Shown here: piece by piece, positions 34,779-43,525 of the stretch
How positions within the stretch are numbered: the first letter of the stretch is position 1
Layout of the letters: the number at the start of each line of letters is the position of its first letter
From: an uncultured Eubacteriales bacterium
Lineage (GTDB): Bacteria; Bacillota; Clostridia; Christensenellales; Aristaeellaceae
DNA length: 49,632 nt
NCBI GenBank assembly: GCA_902778995.1
Contig: CACYZW010000024.1
Span: forward strand, 1-49,632
Direction of reading: 5' to 3'
Notes under the pieces: generated by a model
Told to the model about the DNA's origin: nothing
Seen by the model: the letters and a program-made list of their open reading frames with translations, nothing else
Databases searched by the model: none
Translations under genes and position numbers: made by a program

Positions 34779-37700
34779 ATGCGCATCTATACCGGCAGGA
34801 GCCGCCTGATGGCGCCGGCCATGACCGACGTGTTGCGCCGGAGTATGGCCGGCGGCGAGCGGGACCACATCGTCGTCGTGCCCAAGCAGCTGACGCTGCA
34901 AACCGAGCGGGCGCTGCTGGCGGCGCTGGATCTCAAGGGCTCCTTCCGCCTGCAGGTATTGAGCCCGGAGCGGCTGTGCGGCCGCATCTTCGAGGCAGCC
35001 GGACAGCCCGGGGGCGCGCGGGTGGACGAGCGGGGAAGGGTCATGCTGGTGCGCGCCGCCGTGCACAGCGTGGACGACCGGCTCAGGCTCTACCACGGCG
35101 CGGCGGAGCGCAGGGGCTTTGCCGAGCGCTGCGCCCGGCAGCTGGAGCTGATCCGACAGGCGGGGCTGACCCCCGAGCGGCTTTTCGCCTGCGCCGAACA
35201 GGCCGAGGGCCTGTTGCGCATGAAGCTGGACGACCTGGGGGTCATATTGGAGGCCTACGAGGACCTGCTGGAGGGCCGCTTCCAGGACGGAGAATCGGAA
35301 TTTGCCGAGGCCGTGAGCCGGGCCCCGGAGGCCATGTTCCTGCGGGACGCCTGCGTATTTTTCTACGGCTTTGACCTGACCCCGCCCATGCTGCACCGGC
35401 TGATCGGCGCGGTGGGCGCGGTCTGCGCCGACACCCATGTATTCCTGCCCCTCGCCAACGACGAAAACGCCCGGGATTTCGACGCCTTCCTGCCGCTGAA
35501 GGGCTGTCTCGAGCGCATGATCGTCGCCGCGAGGCGCTCGGGCGTCTGGCCCGAGCGAATCATGGTGGAGGCAGAGGGCGTCCCGGACGAGCGCCGCCTG
35601 GTCGTCGCCGCCCCGGCGCAGGCGGCGGAGCTGGCGCACCTGTCGGGCGAGCTGTTCGCCTATCCCGTCTCCCCCTGGCCCGGGCAAAAGCCGCCCATTC
35701 ACGTGCAGGCCGTCACGCTGCGCGACCCGATGGAGGAGTGCCGCTTCGCCGCGGCGCTGTGCCGCAGGCTTGCCATGAAGAACGGCTGGCGCTGGAACGA
35801 CATGCTGATCCTCTGCCGGGATATCGACGGCTATCGCCAGCCGCTGAAGGAAGCCTTTCGCGCCTGCGGCGTGCCCCTCTTCCTTTCGGCCAGCCGCCCG
35901 GCCTCCCGCCATCCGCTGGCGGAAAGCCTGATCGACGCGCTGCGCCTGACGGAGGCCGCGCCCCGCAGCGAGGACGCGCTGGCGCTGCTGCGCGCCGGCT
36001 ACATGCCCCTGGAGGCGGACGAGGCCTGTCGCCTTTGCAATTACATCGAAAAATACGCCCTGAAGCCCCGGGCGCTGTCGCGCCCCCTGCGGCGGGGCAG
36101 CGAGGCGGAGCGGGAGGCGCTGGAGCCCCTGCGGGCACGCTTTGCCGCGCCCGTCGGCGCGCTGAAGCGGCGGCTGAAGCGCTCAAGGACCCTGAAGGAC
36201 CAGCTGGCGGCGGTCTACGGCTTCATGGCGGACATCGGCGCGGCGGACCGGCTGCGCGAGCGCCTGAACACCCTGGCCGAAGCGGCTCTTCGGGAACAGG
36301 CCGGCGAGGAGGGCCAGGTCTGGAACCGGATCGTCGGCGCGCTGGATCAGATGGCCGGGCTGATGGGCGACGACCCCCTGCCCGTCTCCGAGCTGCGCCA
36401 GACCCTGACGGAATCGCTGGACGCCGCCATCATCAAGCCCCTGCCCCAGTCGGGGGACGCCGTGTACGCCCAGACCACGGACCGCATCACCGCCCAGCGC
36501 GCGAAGGCGCTGTTGATCCTGGGCGAGACCGACAGGGTGAGCGCGGACGCCGACGGGCTGTTGAACGCCGCCCAGACGCAGGCCTTCTCCCGCCTCGCCA
36601 GGGCCTGGCTGGGCTCGGACGGCATGGAGCTTTCGCGCATGCGGCGCTTTTACCTGAAGGCCTCGGTGGAGATGACCGGCGAATACCTGTGCGTCAGCGC
36701 GCCCCTCAGCGGCCTGGACGGCGGCGCGCAGCGTCCCGGCGCGCTGCATGCGCTCTTGAAGGGCGTATTTCCGGCGCTGCCGGTTCGCGGCGGCATATCG
36801 GAGGACGAGAACGTCCAGTGGATGCTGCGGAACGCGCCCGCCGCGGCGTCCGCCTGGGCGGCCCGTTCGCTGTCCGAGCTGGGCGAGGGCGAGGCCGCCC
36901 GTCCCTGGGACATCGCGGCGCTGGCCGGGCTTCGACAGATCGCAAGGGGACCGGACGCCACCGGCATACGCCGATCCCTGGAACAGATCGGCACGGCCCT
37001 GCGCCGGAGCGAGAGCGCCGACGCGCTGAACCCTGAAACGGCGGCCGCGCTGTACGGCGCGCTGCGCCGGCAGAGCATATCCCGGCTGGAGCAGTACGCC
37101 AAATGCCCCTTCGCCTATTTCACCGGCTACGGCCTGCGCCCGGAGCGCATTGAGCCCTTCCGGCTGAACGCGCGGGACGAGGGCGACTTCTTTCACAGGG
37201 CCGTGCACGAATTCCTGCTGTCCAGCATGGAGGATCTGAACCAACTGGACGACGCCGAGGCCGGGCGGCGCATGGACGGCATCGCCGACAGGCTCCTGGA
37301 CGCGTTGGCCGAAGAGGGACCCCTGGGGGACAGCGCCGTGGCTCTGGCCGATCGCCGCCGCCTCAAGGCGACGGCCCGAACCTGCGCGGCCGTGCTGGCC
37401 GAGCACATGCGAGGCAGCCGCTTTTCACCCGCCGCGCTGGAAACGGATTTCGGCGTCGAGGACGGCATGGCGCGGCTGACGATAAACGCGATCAGCGGAG
37501 AATGCACGCTGGAGGGGCGCATCGACCGCATAGACGAGTGGGCCGACGGCGGCTATCTGCGCGTGATCGACTACAAGCGCGGCGGAAAGCCCCTGTCCCT
37601 GGACGAGGCCTGGTACGGGTTGAGCCTGCAGCTGCCCGTATACCTGGCCGCAGCCATAAAAAAGCGCCGGGAACAGAGCGCCGGCGTATACTATTTCGGC

Positions 37701-38150
37701 CTGAACGAGGGCATACAGAGGACGCAGAGCACCGATCCCGACGAGGTGGCGCAGGAGCGCCGGAAGAGCTTCCGGCTGAACGGGCTGGTCCCCGACGACG
37801 TGGCGCTGCTGGAGGCCCAATCCCCCAACTTCACCCAGGTGCTGAACGTGCGCGTCAACAGCGTGGGCGGATTGTACAAGGGCACCCTCGCCACCGACGC
37901 CAACGGCTTCAGCGCGCTGATGAAAAAGACGCTGAGCAAGGCCGGAGAGCATCTGGACGCCATCCGCGCGGGAATCACCCGGGTTTCCCCCGCAGTCCTC
38001 AGGCAGCAAAACCCCTGCCAGTATTGCGACTGGCGCGCCGTCTGCATGTTCGACGACCGCCTGGACAGCCGGTGCGTGCGCCGCTTCGAGACCATGAAGG
38101 CGGACGAGGTGCTGGAGCGGTTGAAATTGGATGAAAGGGGCAAGGGGTAG
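34779..38150 (+). CDS. AddB-like PD-(D/E)XK nuclease/helicase-like protein lacking the P-loop
   Basis: 1123 residues. It resembles the AddB/RexB subunit of the AddAB double-strand-break resection nuclease. The C-terminal nuclease is intact by inspection: SRLEQYAKCPFAYF (first Fe-S cysteine, about 775), EGDFFHRAVHEFL, GRIDRID (about 912), VIDYKR (about 929), QLPVYL and the distal cysteines CQYCDWRAVC (about 1080-1089), a typical iron-sulfur-stapled AddB fold. The N-terminus MRIYTGRSRLMAPAM sits where AddB proteins often have a GxxGxGKT ATP loop; the Gly-Lys-Thr is missing. The usual partner addA does not follow; the next gene is on the opposite strand. AAGGGGG lies 8 bases before the ATG. Confidence 0.82.
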   Translation: MRIYTGRSRLMAPAMTDVLRRSMAGGERDHIVVVPKQLTLQTERALLAALDLKGSFRLQVLSPERLCGRIFEAAGQPGGARVDERGRVMLVRAAVHSVDDRLRLYHGAAERRGFAERCARQLELIRQAGLTPERLFACAEQAEGLLRMKLDDLGVILEAYEDLLEGRFQDGESEFAEAVSRAPEAMFLRDACVFFYGFDLTPPMLHRLIGAVGAVCADTHVFLPLANDENARDFDAFLPLKGCLERMIVAARRSGVWPERIMVEAEGVPDERRLVVAAPAQAAELAHLSGELFAYPVSPWPGQKPPIHVQAVTLRDPMEECRFAAALCRRLAMKNGWRWNDMLILCRDIDGYRQPLKEAFRACGVPLFLSASRPASRHPLAESLIDALRLTEAAPRSEDALALLRAGYMPLEADEACRLCNYIEKYALKPRALSRPLRRGSEAEREALEPLRARFAAPVGALKRRLKRSRTLKDQLAAVYGFMADIGAADRLRERLNTLAEAALREQAGEEGQVWNRIVGALDQMAGLMGDDPLPVSELRQTLTESLDAAIIKPLPQSGDAVYAQTTDRITAQRAKALLILGETDRVSADADGLLNAAQTQAFSRLARAWLGSDGMELSRMRRFYLKASVEMTGEYLCVSAPLSGLDGGAQRPGALHALLKGVFPALPVRGGISEDENVQWMLRNAPAAASAWAARSLSELGEGEAARPWDIAALAGLRQIARGPDATGIRRSLEQIGTALRRSESADALNPETAAALYGALRRQSISRLEQYAKCPFAYFTGYGLRPERIEPFRLNARDEGDFFHRAVHEFLLSSMEDLNQLDDAEAGRRMDGIADRLLDALAEEGPLGDSAVALADRRRLKATARTCAAVLAEHMRGSRFSPAALETDFGVEDGMARLTINAISGECTLEGRIDRIDEWADGGYLRVIDYKRGGKPLSLDEAWYGLSLQLPVYLAAAIKKRREQSAGVYYFGLNEGIQRTQSTDPDEVAQERRKSFRLNGLVPDDVALLEAQSPNFTQVLNVRVNSVGGLYKGTLATDANGFSALMKKTLSKAGEHLDAIRAGITRVSPAVLRQQNPCQYCDWRAVCMFDDRLDSRCVRRFETMKADEVLERLKLDERGKG

Positions 38151-38153
38151 GGG

Positions 38154-38987
38154 TTAAGGGACATGCGGCCCGACTTCCAAACGCCTGACGCCCAACTCCC
38201 CCTCTTCCCCATACGTCTCCCGCAGGCGCGCGCCTGCCGCGGTGAGGCGGAAGCCGTCCATCTGGCCGTGTACGCGCATGCTGTAGATCTGCGCGTCGTT
38301 CACCAGCAGGCAATCCACCAGATCCAGGTCGGCGGCGTACATCACCTGGGCGACGGCATTCAGCCGGACGGCTTCGACATCGTCCGGCCCCCGGGCGGGA
38401 TCATCCATCCACAGCACCATGTAGACATAGCGGGCGCCGTAGCCGACGGCGTCCATCACCATGCGGCGGGTATTTTCCGCCTCCCACCATTCCCCTTCGC
38501 CTTCAATGTCCATGACGGAAATCAGATTGAAGTTGAAATCGGAGTAGATGGTCCACAGGCCGGACTTCCGTTTCCGGGAAAGCAGCGGTTTCAAAAAGTC
38601 CGTCACCTGACGATAACAGCTCAGGCGAACGTCGCTGGCGTTGTGCAGGCGAATATAGGCCGATACCAGCCTGCCGGTCAGCGTGATCCATTCCGCCATG
38701 CCGAGCGTGACGCCCGGGACGCTCAATAACTGCCTGCGGGAAGCGCGAAACACGCCTCCCACAGAGCCAAAGCGATCCACGAGCAGCCGGGAAACCGACG
38801 ACAGGTCCTGGCGGGGCAGCGCGTGGCAGAGTATCGTCTCCACCATCTCATAGGGCTTCAGGGCGTCCCAGCCCTCCTGCTCCAGCCTGTGGCGCAGTCG
38901 GTCCCTGTGCCCCTCCCACAGCGGCCTTCCCTCTTCGTCCCTTAAGCTTTCAATCCTCAATGCTGGTCTTCTCCCGTCCGAAAACAT
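38154..38987 (-). CDS. RadC-like protein with a degenerate JAB/MPN site
   Basis: 277 residues. The N-terminal part matches the helical UPF0758/RadC region: EGHRDRLRHRLEQEGWDALK, then YEMVETILCHALPRQD and RFGSVGGVFRAS with VPGVTLG. The C-terminal part follows the JAB order and ends VDCLLVNDAQIYSMRVHG, where RadC has a DHxIVGxG segment. The metal motif HNHPSG is replaced by LWMDDPARGP, so no metallopeptidase activity is expected. The ATG at 38987 overlaps the end of dnaX by 38 bases; a TTG at 38960 after GGGAGA is an alternative start. Coupling to dnaX suggests a replication- or repair-linked role (inference). Confidence 0.7.
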   Translation of the reverse strand: MFSDGRRPALRIESLRDEEGRPLWEGHRDRLRHRLEQEGWDALKPYEMVETILCHALPRQDLSSVSRLLVDRFGSVGGVFRASRRQLLSVPGVTLGMAEWITLTGRLVSAYIRLHNASDVRLSCYRQVTDFLKPLLSRKRKSGLWTIYSDFNFNLISVMDIEGEGEWWEAENTRRMVMDAVGYGARYVYMVLWMDDPARGPDDVEAVRLNAVAQVMYAADLDLVDCLLVNDAQIYSMRVHGQMDGFRLTAAGARLRETYGEEGELGVRRLEVGPHVP

Positions 38988-40536
38988 CGTAGGCCTGGTT
39001 GATGACCTCCCTGGCCGTGTCCGAAACGCCCCTGGACTGCTGCTCGCGGCCCTCTATATTCATGACGATGCCCACCGGCTGATTGAACGCCCCTGCCAGC
39101 GCCGCCTCGATCAGGGGCTTCTTTTTTTCCAGAACCGCCTTGATGGTCATTTCCTTCCGGCTGAATTCCACCACGACCTGGTTGCCGTCGAAGCGCACGA
39201 AGCGCATGGCGGACAACAGCTTGCGGATGGAGGGATTTTCTTCCTGCAACCGGGCGACGGCGTCCAGGTAAGCCTGCGGCGGCGCCTCGGAGGGGGCGAC
39301 CCGGGGCGCGGGCGCCTCGGCCGCCGGCTTCCTTTCCTCCGGCTTCGCTTCGGCGGCGCGGGCCCTGGGCTTTGGCGCGACCGCGCCCCTTTCGATCAGC
39401 TTTTCCACCCGGTCCAGCCGCTCCCAGACCGTGGCGTCCGCCTCCTTTTCGGGGTGACAGGCCCGCACGGCGGCCAGCTCCAATACGGTCCGGGGGCGGG
39501 AGGCCCACTTGGTCTCGGGCTCCGCCTTCATAAACAGCCCAAGCATGCGGTCGAGGGCGTCGGCGTTTATGCGCCCGGCCTGGGCCGTGAAGCGCTCCGC
39601 GTCCTCCGGCGTGATCTCCAGCAGCCCGGCCAGCCCGTCGCTGATCGCCCCGGCCAGCATGACGCCCCGCAGGTGGGCCACGGTATCCCGAATGAACACC
39701 TGGGGATCGCTGCCCTGGCGCATCACCTGGTCGATCCGGGTGAGGGCGAGGCCGGCGTCGCCGTCGACCAGGGCGTCCACAAAATCGAACATCGCCGCGC
39801 GGCCCGCCGTGCCCAGCACATCCCTGGCCAGCTGGCCCGAGACCTCGCCGTCGGTATAGGAGAGGCAGACGTCCAGCAGGCTGAGGGCGTCGCGCAGCGC
39901 GCCCTCGGCGGCCCTGGCGATCTCCGAAAGGGCCTCCTCCGAGGCGCTCCTTCCGATTCCCGCGAGCACCGCCTTCAGCCGCCCGACGATCACATCGACG
40001 GAAATCCTGTGAAAGTCAAAGCGCTGGCAGCGGGAGAGTATCGTGGCGGGCAGGCGCTGGGGCTCGGTGGTGGCCAATATGAACACGGCATGGGCCGGAG
40101 GCTCCTCCAGGGTCTTGAGCAGGGCGTTGAAGGCCCCGGTGGAGAGCATGTGCACCTCGTCGATGATGTAGACCTTGTAGCGGGTCAGCGTGGGCGGATA
40201 CTTGATCTTCTCCCGCAGGTCGCGGATCTCGTCCACGCCGTTGTTGCTGGCGGCGTCGATTTCCAGCACGTCCATGCTGTTCTCCTGCTTCAGCGCGCGG
40301 CAGATCTCGCATTCGCCGCAGGGATCGCCGTCCCTGGGATTCAGGCAGTTGATGGCCCTGGACAGCACCTTCGCCGCCGTGGTCTTGCCCGTGCCACGGG
40401 TGCCGCAAAACAGGTAGGCGTGGGCGATTCGGCCCGTCATGACCTGGTGCTTCAACGTGCGGGTGACGGCCTCCTGGCCGCAGATTTCAGAAAAGGTCTC
40501 CGGACGCCACGCGCGATACAATGCCTGATAACTCAT
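38950..40536 (-). CDS. dnaX: DNA polymerase III subunit gamma/tau
   Basis: 528 residues, the AAA+ clamp-loader ATPase that loads the sliding clamp. MSYQALYRAWRPETF is the canonical start. Walker A GTRGTGKT is at about 45-52, zinc cysteines are C64, C73, C76 and C79 (DPCGECEIC), and Walker B is IIDEVHML, with ATTEPQRLPATILSRCQ as the sensor/arginine-finger region. Domain III and a charged, Ala/Pro/Glu-rich linker lead to a tau-like C-terminal region. The ATG at 40536 follows GGAGG; upstream in-frame ATGs lie in the leader. It is usually followed by the YbaB/EbfC gene and recR; here a RadC-like gene overlaps its end instead. Confidence 0.95.
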   Translation of the reverse strand: MSYQALYRAWRPETFSEICGQEAVTRTLKHQVMTGRIAHAYLFCGTRGTGKTTAAKVLSRAINCLNPRDGDPCGECEICRALKQENSMDVLEIDAASNNGVDEIRDLREKIKYPPTLTRYKVYIIDEVHMLSTGAFNALLKTLEEPPAHAVFILATTEPQRLPATILSRCQRFDFHRISVDVIVGRLKAVLAGIGRSASEEALSEIARAAEGALRDALSLLDVCLSYTDGEVSGQLARDVLGTAGRAAMFDFVDALVDGDAGLALTRIDQVMRQGSDPQVFIRDTVAHLRGVMLAGAISDGLAGLLEITPEDAERFTAQAGRINADALDRMLGLFMKAEPETKWASRPRTVLELAAVRACHPEKEADATVWERLDRVEKLIERGAVAPKPRARAAEAKPEERKPAAEAPAPRVAPSEAPPQAYLDAVARLQEENPSIRKLLSAMRFVRFDGNQVVVEFSRKEMTIKAVLEKKKPLIEAALAGAFNQPVGIVMNIEGREQQSRGVSDTAREVINQAYDVFGREKTSIED

Positions 40537-40683
40537 TTTATAACCTCCAGGGGACATACACGTCGCCACACTTCTATTGTAACTGATTATCCATAAAAAC
40601 GAAAGGGGGGCGGAAAATTTTTCTTGCAGCGCAGGGTCTCCCTTTGTTACCATTCACCCAACAAGCTAACTTGGCAGGGAGGT

Positions 40684-40853
40684 ATCGGAGGGGAGCAGCC
40701 CCTCCGATGTTCAATCGGCCCCGGCGACATGTGCGGCGGGGCGGGGTGGTCTTGGCGGGGGAAGCAGGTCCCCCGCCAATTACCATTCGCCCGTAGGGTG
40801 AATGGTAACCTCCCTTTTCGATCGGGGACGGCTGCGCGCACGCCGACCCCGCA
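40684..40853. repeat. Array of four hairpins in the dnaX-murG gap
   Basis: Successive perfect or near-perfect inverted repeats: ATCGGAGGGG/CCCCTCCGAT (40684-40708), TTGGCGGGGGA/TCCCCCGCCAA (40752-40779), TTACCATTC/GAATGGTAA (40780-40808), and the GCGGGGTCGG module (40819-40853). A lone TTACCATTCACCC also sits at 40647. None has a T tract. The 450-base gap (40537-40985) has no credible gene. Confidence 0.7.
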
Positions 40854-40921
40854 GGCCGGGCAGTAACCCTTTTTTACCCCGTTTTTAACAACGAGGTAAA
40901 GGCGAATACATCCGAGGCCGC

Positions 40922-40927
40922 TATAAT
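40922..40927 (+). promoter_or_regulatory. Candidate -10 for murG
   Basis: A perfect TATAAT lies in GCCGCTATAATGCATG, about 59 bases before the murG start. No convincing -35 is seen. Confidence 0.4.
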
Positions 40928-40985
40928 GCATGATAGCGGGGTTTCCTCTTGAAATTCTGCATTCTCGGAAAAGGGGCGTGTATCA

Positions 40986-42056
40986 TTGAAGAAAATCGTT
41001 CTCACCGGCGGCGGGACCGCCGGACATGTCACGCCCAACCTGGCGCTGATTCCCCGTCTCAGGGAAGATGGGTGGGAAATCCACTACATTGGCGCGGCGG
41101 ACAGCGCCGAGCAGGCGCTGATCTCCCAGGTGGAGGGCGTCAGCTTCTACACGGTGTCCGTGGGCAAGCTGCGCCGCTACTTTGACCCGAAGAATTTTTC
41201 CGACCCCTTCCGGGTCATCAAAGGCGTGCGCCAGGCGACGAAGCTCATCAAAAAGATCAAGCCCAACGTGGTTTTCTCCAAGGGCGGCTTCGTATCGGTG
41301 CCCGTCGTGTACGGGGCGAAGCTGAACGGCGTGCCCGTGGTCAGCCATGAATCGGACATGACCCCCGGCCTTGCCAACAAGCTGTGCCTGCCCTTTACGA
41401 AGGTTCAGTGCTGCACCTTTCCCGAAGCGGTCAAATACGCCAGGGGCAAGGGCGTGCACACCGGTTCCCCGATCCGCCCCGAGATATTGAAGGGCGACAA
41501 GGAGAGGGGGCGCAGGCTTTACGGCCTGAACAACAGCCGGCCCGTGCTGATGGTGATGGGCGGCTCCAGCGGGGCGCAGGCCATCAACCAGGTGGTATGG
41601 CAGTGCCTGCCCAAGCTGACGGAAAACTTCCAGGTGCTGCATCTGTGCGGCAAGGGGAACCTTTCCCCGGTGCTGGAGGGCACGGACAATTACACCCAGG
41701 TGGAATACCTGAACGACGACAGGGAGATGGCCGACGCCTACGCCTGCGCGGACATACTGGTTTCCAGGGCGGGAAGCAATTCGCTGTGCGAGATACTGGC
41801 CGTGCGCAAGCCGGCGCTGCTGATTCCCTATCCCAAGGGCGCCAGCCGGGGCGACCAGATATTGAACGCGGAATCCTTCCGTGCCCAGGGCTTCAGCTAC
41901 GTGCTCCAGCAGGAGGATATGACGCCGGAGACCCTCATCAAGGGCATCGAAAAGCTGTATCACGACCGCGGGGCGCTCTACGAGGCCATGGCGACCGAGC
42001 CCACCGCCAACGGCATTGACAAGGTGCTTGAACAGATATATAAGTATGCAAAATAA
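40986..42056 (+). CDS. murG: UDP-N-acetylglucosamine:lipid I N-acetylglucosaminyltransferase
   Basis: 356 residues. A GT-B glycosyltransferase that converts lipid I to lipid II on the inner face of the membrane. IVLTGGGTAGHVTPNLAL contains the GGTAGH loop; FSKGGFVSVPVV, HESDMTPGLANK, MGGSSGAQAIN and SRAGSNSLCEILA match the donor- and acceptor-site motifs. HESDMTPG in place of HEQNxxPG marks a clostridial-type MurG variant. The start codon is TTG at 40986, with AAAAGGGG about 9 bases upstream. It is isolated from the usual mur/fts cluster and lies next to the origin region. A terminator follows at once. Confidence 0.93.
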   Translation: MKKIVLTGGGTAGHVTPNLALIPRLREDGWEIHYIGAADSAEQALISQVEGVSFYTVSVGKLRRYFDPKNFSDPFRVIKGVRQATKLIKKIKPNVVFSKGGFVSVPVVYGAKLNGVPVVSHESDMTPGLANKLCLPFTKVQCCTFPEAVKYARGKGVHTGSPIRPEILKGDKERGRRLYGLNNSRPVLMVMGGSSGAQAINQVVWQCLPKLTENFQVLHLCGKGNLSPVLEGTDNYTQVEYLNDDREMADAYACADILVSRAGSNSLCEILAVRKPALLIPYPKGASRGDQILNAESFRAQGFSYVLQQEDMTPETLIKGIEKLYHDRGALYEAMATEPTANGIDKVLEQIYKYAK

Positions 42057-42102
42057 AAAGCGCGAAAGCGCTTTTCAGGATGTTGACTTTGTCAACATCC
42101 TG
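42057..42102 (+). terminator. murG terminator followed by a second hairpin
   Basis: AAAGCGC / GCGCTTT with a GAAA loop and a short T run lies directly after the stop codon. One base later a perfect 12-bp stem, CAGGATGTTGAC / GTCAACATCCTG, has a TTT loop (42076-42102). Confidence 0.7.
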
Positions 42103-42106
42103 CAGG

Positions 42107-42270
42107 CCGCTGAAAAAGGCCGCAAGGCAAGGCGGCGAGCCTGCAAAAAAGGGCGTTTACCCCGTCGTAAATGACCGCATTTTGCAGGCGATGCCAACAC
42201 AGCAAGCAGAAAATCCTTCCGATCTTCTTCTTTCGGAAGGATTTTCTGCGTTTGAGGGCTTTTTCAGCGG
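42107..42270. repeat. Dispersed structured repeat, long form
   Basis: The outer arms CCGCTGAAAAAGGCC (42107-42121) and GGGCTTTTTCAGCGG (42256-42270) enclose two inner hairpins: CCTGCAAAA/TTTTGCAGG (42140-42188) and a perfect 17-bp stem at 42206-42222/42233-42249 (GCAGAAAATCCTTCCGA). A three-way junction is predicted by eye. The short form at 5725-5809 keeps the outer arms and the last hairpin only. Confidence 0.7.
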
Positions 42271-42374
42271 AATGAAGACACGAAAACGCTTTTTTTCTGT
42301 GATATATATGTGACATATACCAGAGAAAAGGGGGGAGTACGAAATATGAATCGGTACATGTTTGACGGTCATGG

Positions 42375-43264
42375 GTGACAGGTTACAACGATGGAGTGGA
42401 ATCTACAACAAATTGGTAGCGAGTTTTTTTGCGGCATGCCGCCCTTGAGAGAGACAGCGAGTATCGTATATCAAATTCGGAGATGTAGTTGAAGCTCTTA
42501 CAGATTGTTTATCTGTATTATACAGGTGATATGCTGCAACGATGGAGTGGAATCTACAACAAACTGCAATCGAGGTTTTTTGCGGCATGCCTTACGAACC
42601 GGGAAAGTCGCTGCATCATCTTCCGAGAGTCACGCGCCCAGCACTCCACGGCCTCGTTTGTGAACAGGCGGGCCGTGGAGGCTGTGCCACCGTAACTCTC
42701 TACAGATGATTTCGCTCATTCAAACGGTTCGTGCCGGCATGCCGCTTCTGAAGGAGACAGCGAGTATCGTATATCAAATTCGGAGATGAGAGTGACAGGT
42801 TACAACGATGGAGTGGAATCTTCAACAAACTGCAATCGAGGTTTTTTGCGGCATGCCTTACGAACCGGGAAAGTCGCTGCATCATCTTCCGAGAGTCACG
42901 CGCCCAGCACTCCACGGCCTCTGGCATGACTTAATCGTCTCTGGTTTATTCTATCCTTGTTTGTGAACAGGCGGGCCGTGGAGGCTGTGCCACCGTAACT
43001 CTCTACAGATGATTCCGCTCATTCAAACGGTTCGTGCCGGCATGCCGCCCATTATGGGGACAGCGAGTATCGTATATCAAATTCGGAGATGTAGTTGAAT
43101 CTCTTACAGATTGTTTATCTGTATTATACAGGTGATATGCTGCAACGATGGAGTGGAATCTTCAACAAACTGCAATCGAGGTTTTTTGCGGCATGCCGCC
43201 CATTATGGGGACAGCGACAATCGTGGTCAGAATTCGGAGATGTAGTTGATGCTCTTGCAGATTT
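42375..43264. repeat. Modular direct-repeat region upstream of dnaA
   Basis: Modules recur in the order A-D-E, A-B-C-D, A-B-C-D-E, A-D-E. A contains CAACGATGGAGTGGAATCT and ends TTTTTTGCGGCATGCC. B starts CTTACGAACCGGGAAAGTCG. C contains GAACAGGCGGGCCGTGGAG. D contains GACAGCGAGTATCG. E contains the palindrome CTGTATTATACAG (42513-42525 and 43119-43131). GGCATGCC marks module joints at 42433, 42584, 42736, 42850, 43039 and 43190. B and C ends pair (CCACGGCC/GGCCGTGG); copy three has about 37 extra bases in that loop. No DnaA box lies inside the modules and no gene is credible. Confidence 0.85.
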
Positions 43265-43338
43265 ACTATGATAGTACCTGATACAAACTGTTCTTTTTTC
43301 GTTCAGGGTGTAGCCGCTTACTGACTGTCGTAACTTTA

Positions 43339-43507
43339 GAATATTCGTAACTATTCAGTCGCGCACTCCCTCCGACCCGCTTTGCGGGCCAGCTCCCTCT
43401 CTGAGGGAGCTGGCGCGTAGCGCCTGAGGGAGTTAGAGGGAGCTGGCTGGCCGTCAGGCCAGACTGAGGGAGTTCTCTCCTGATGGACTGAACAGATACG
43501 AATATTC
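43339..43507. mobile_element. MITE-like element with 22-bp terminal inverted repeats
   Basis: The ends 43339-43360 and 43486-43507 are inverted repeats matching at 20 of 22 positions; both contain GAATATTC at the outside and TTCAGTC at the inside. The 125-base interior is a string of hairpins made of ACTCCCTC, AGCTCCCTC and GAGGGAGCT units, CCGC/GCGG, and TGGCC/GGCCA. It has no coding capacity. Similar inner hairpins occur at 24207-24225. Target-site duplication is not obvious, so mobility is inferred. Confidence 0.6.
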
Positions 43508-43525
43508 AACGAATAATCATTTTCA

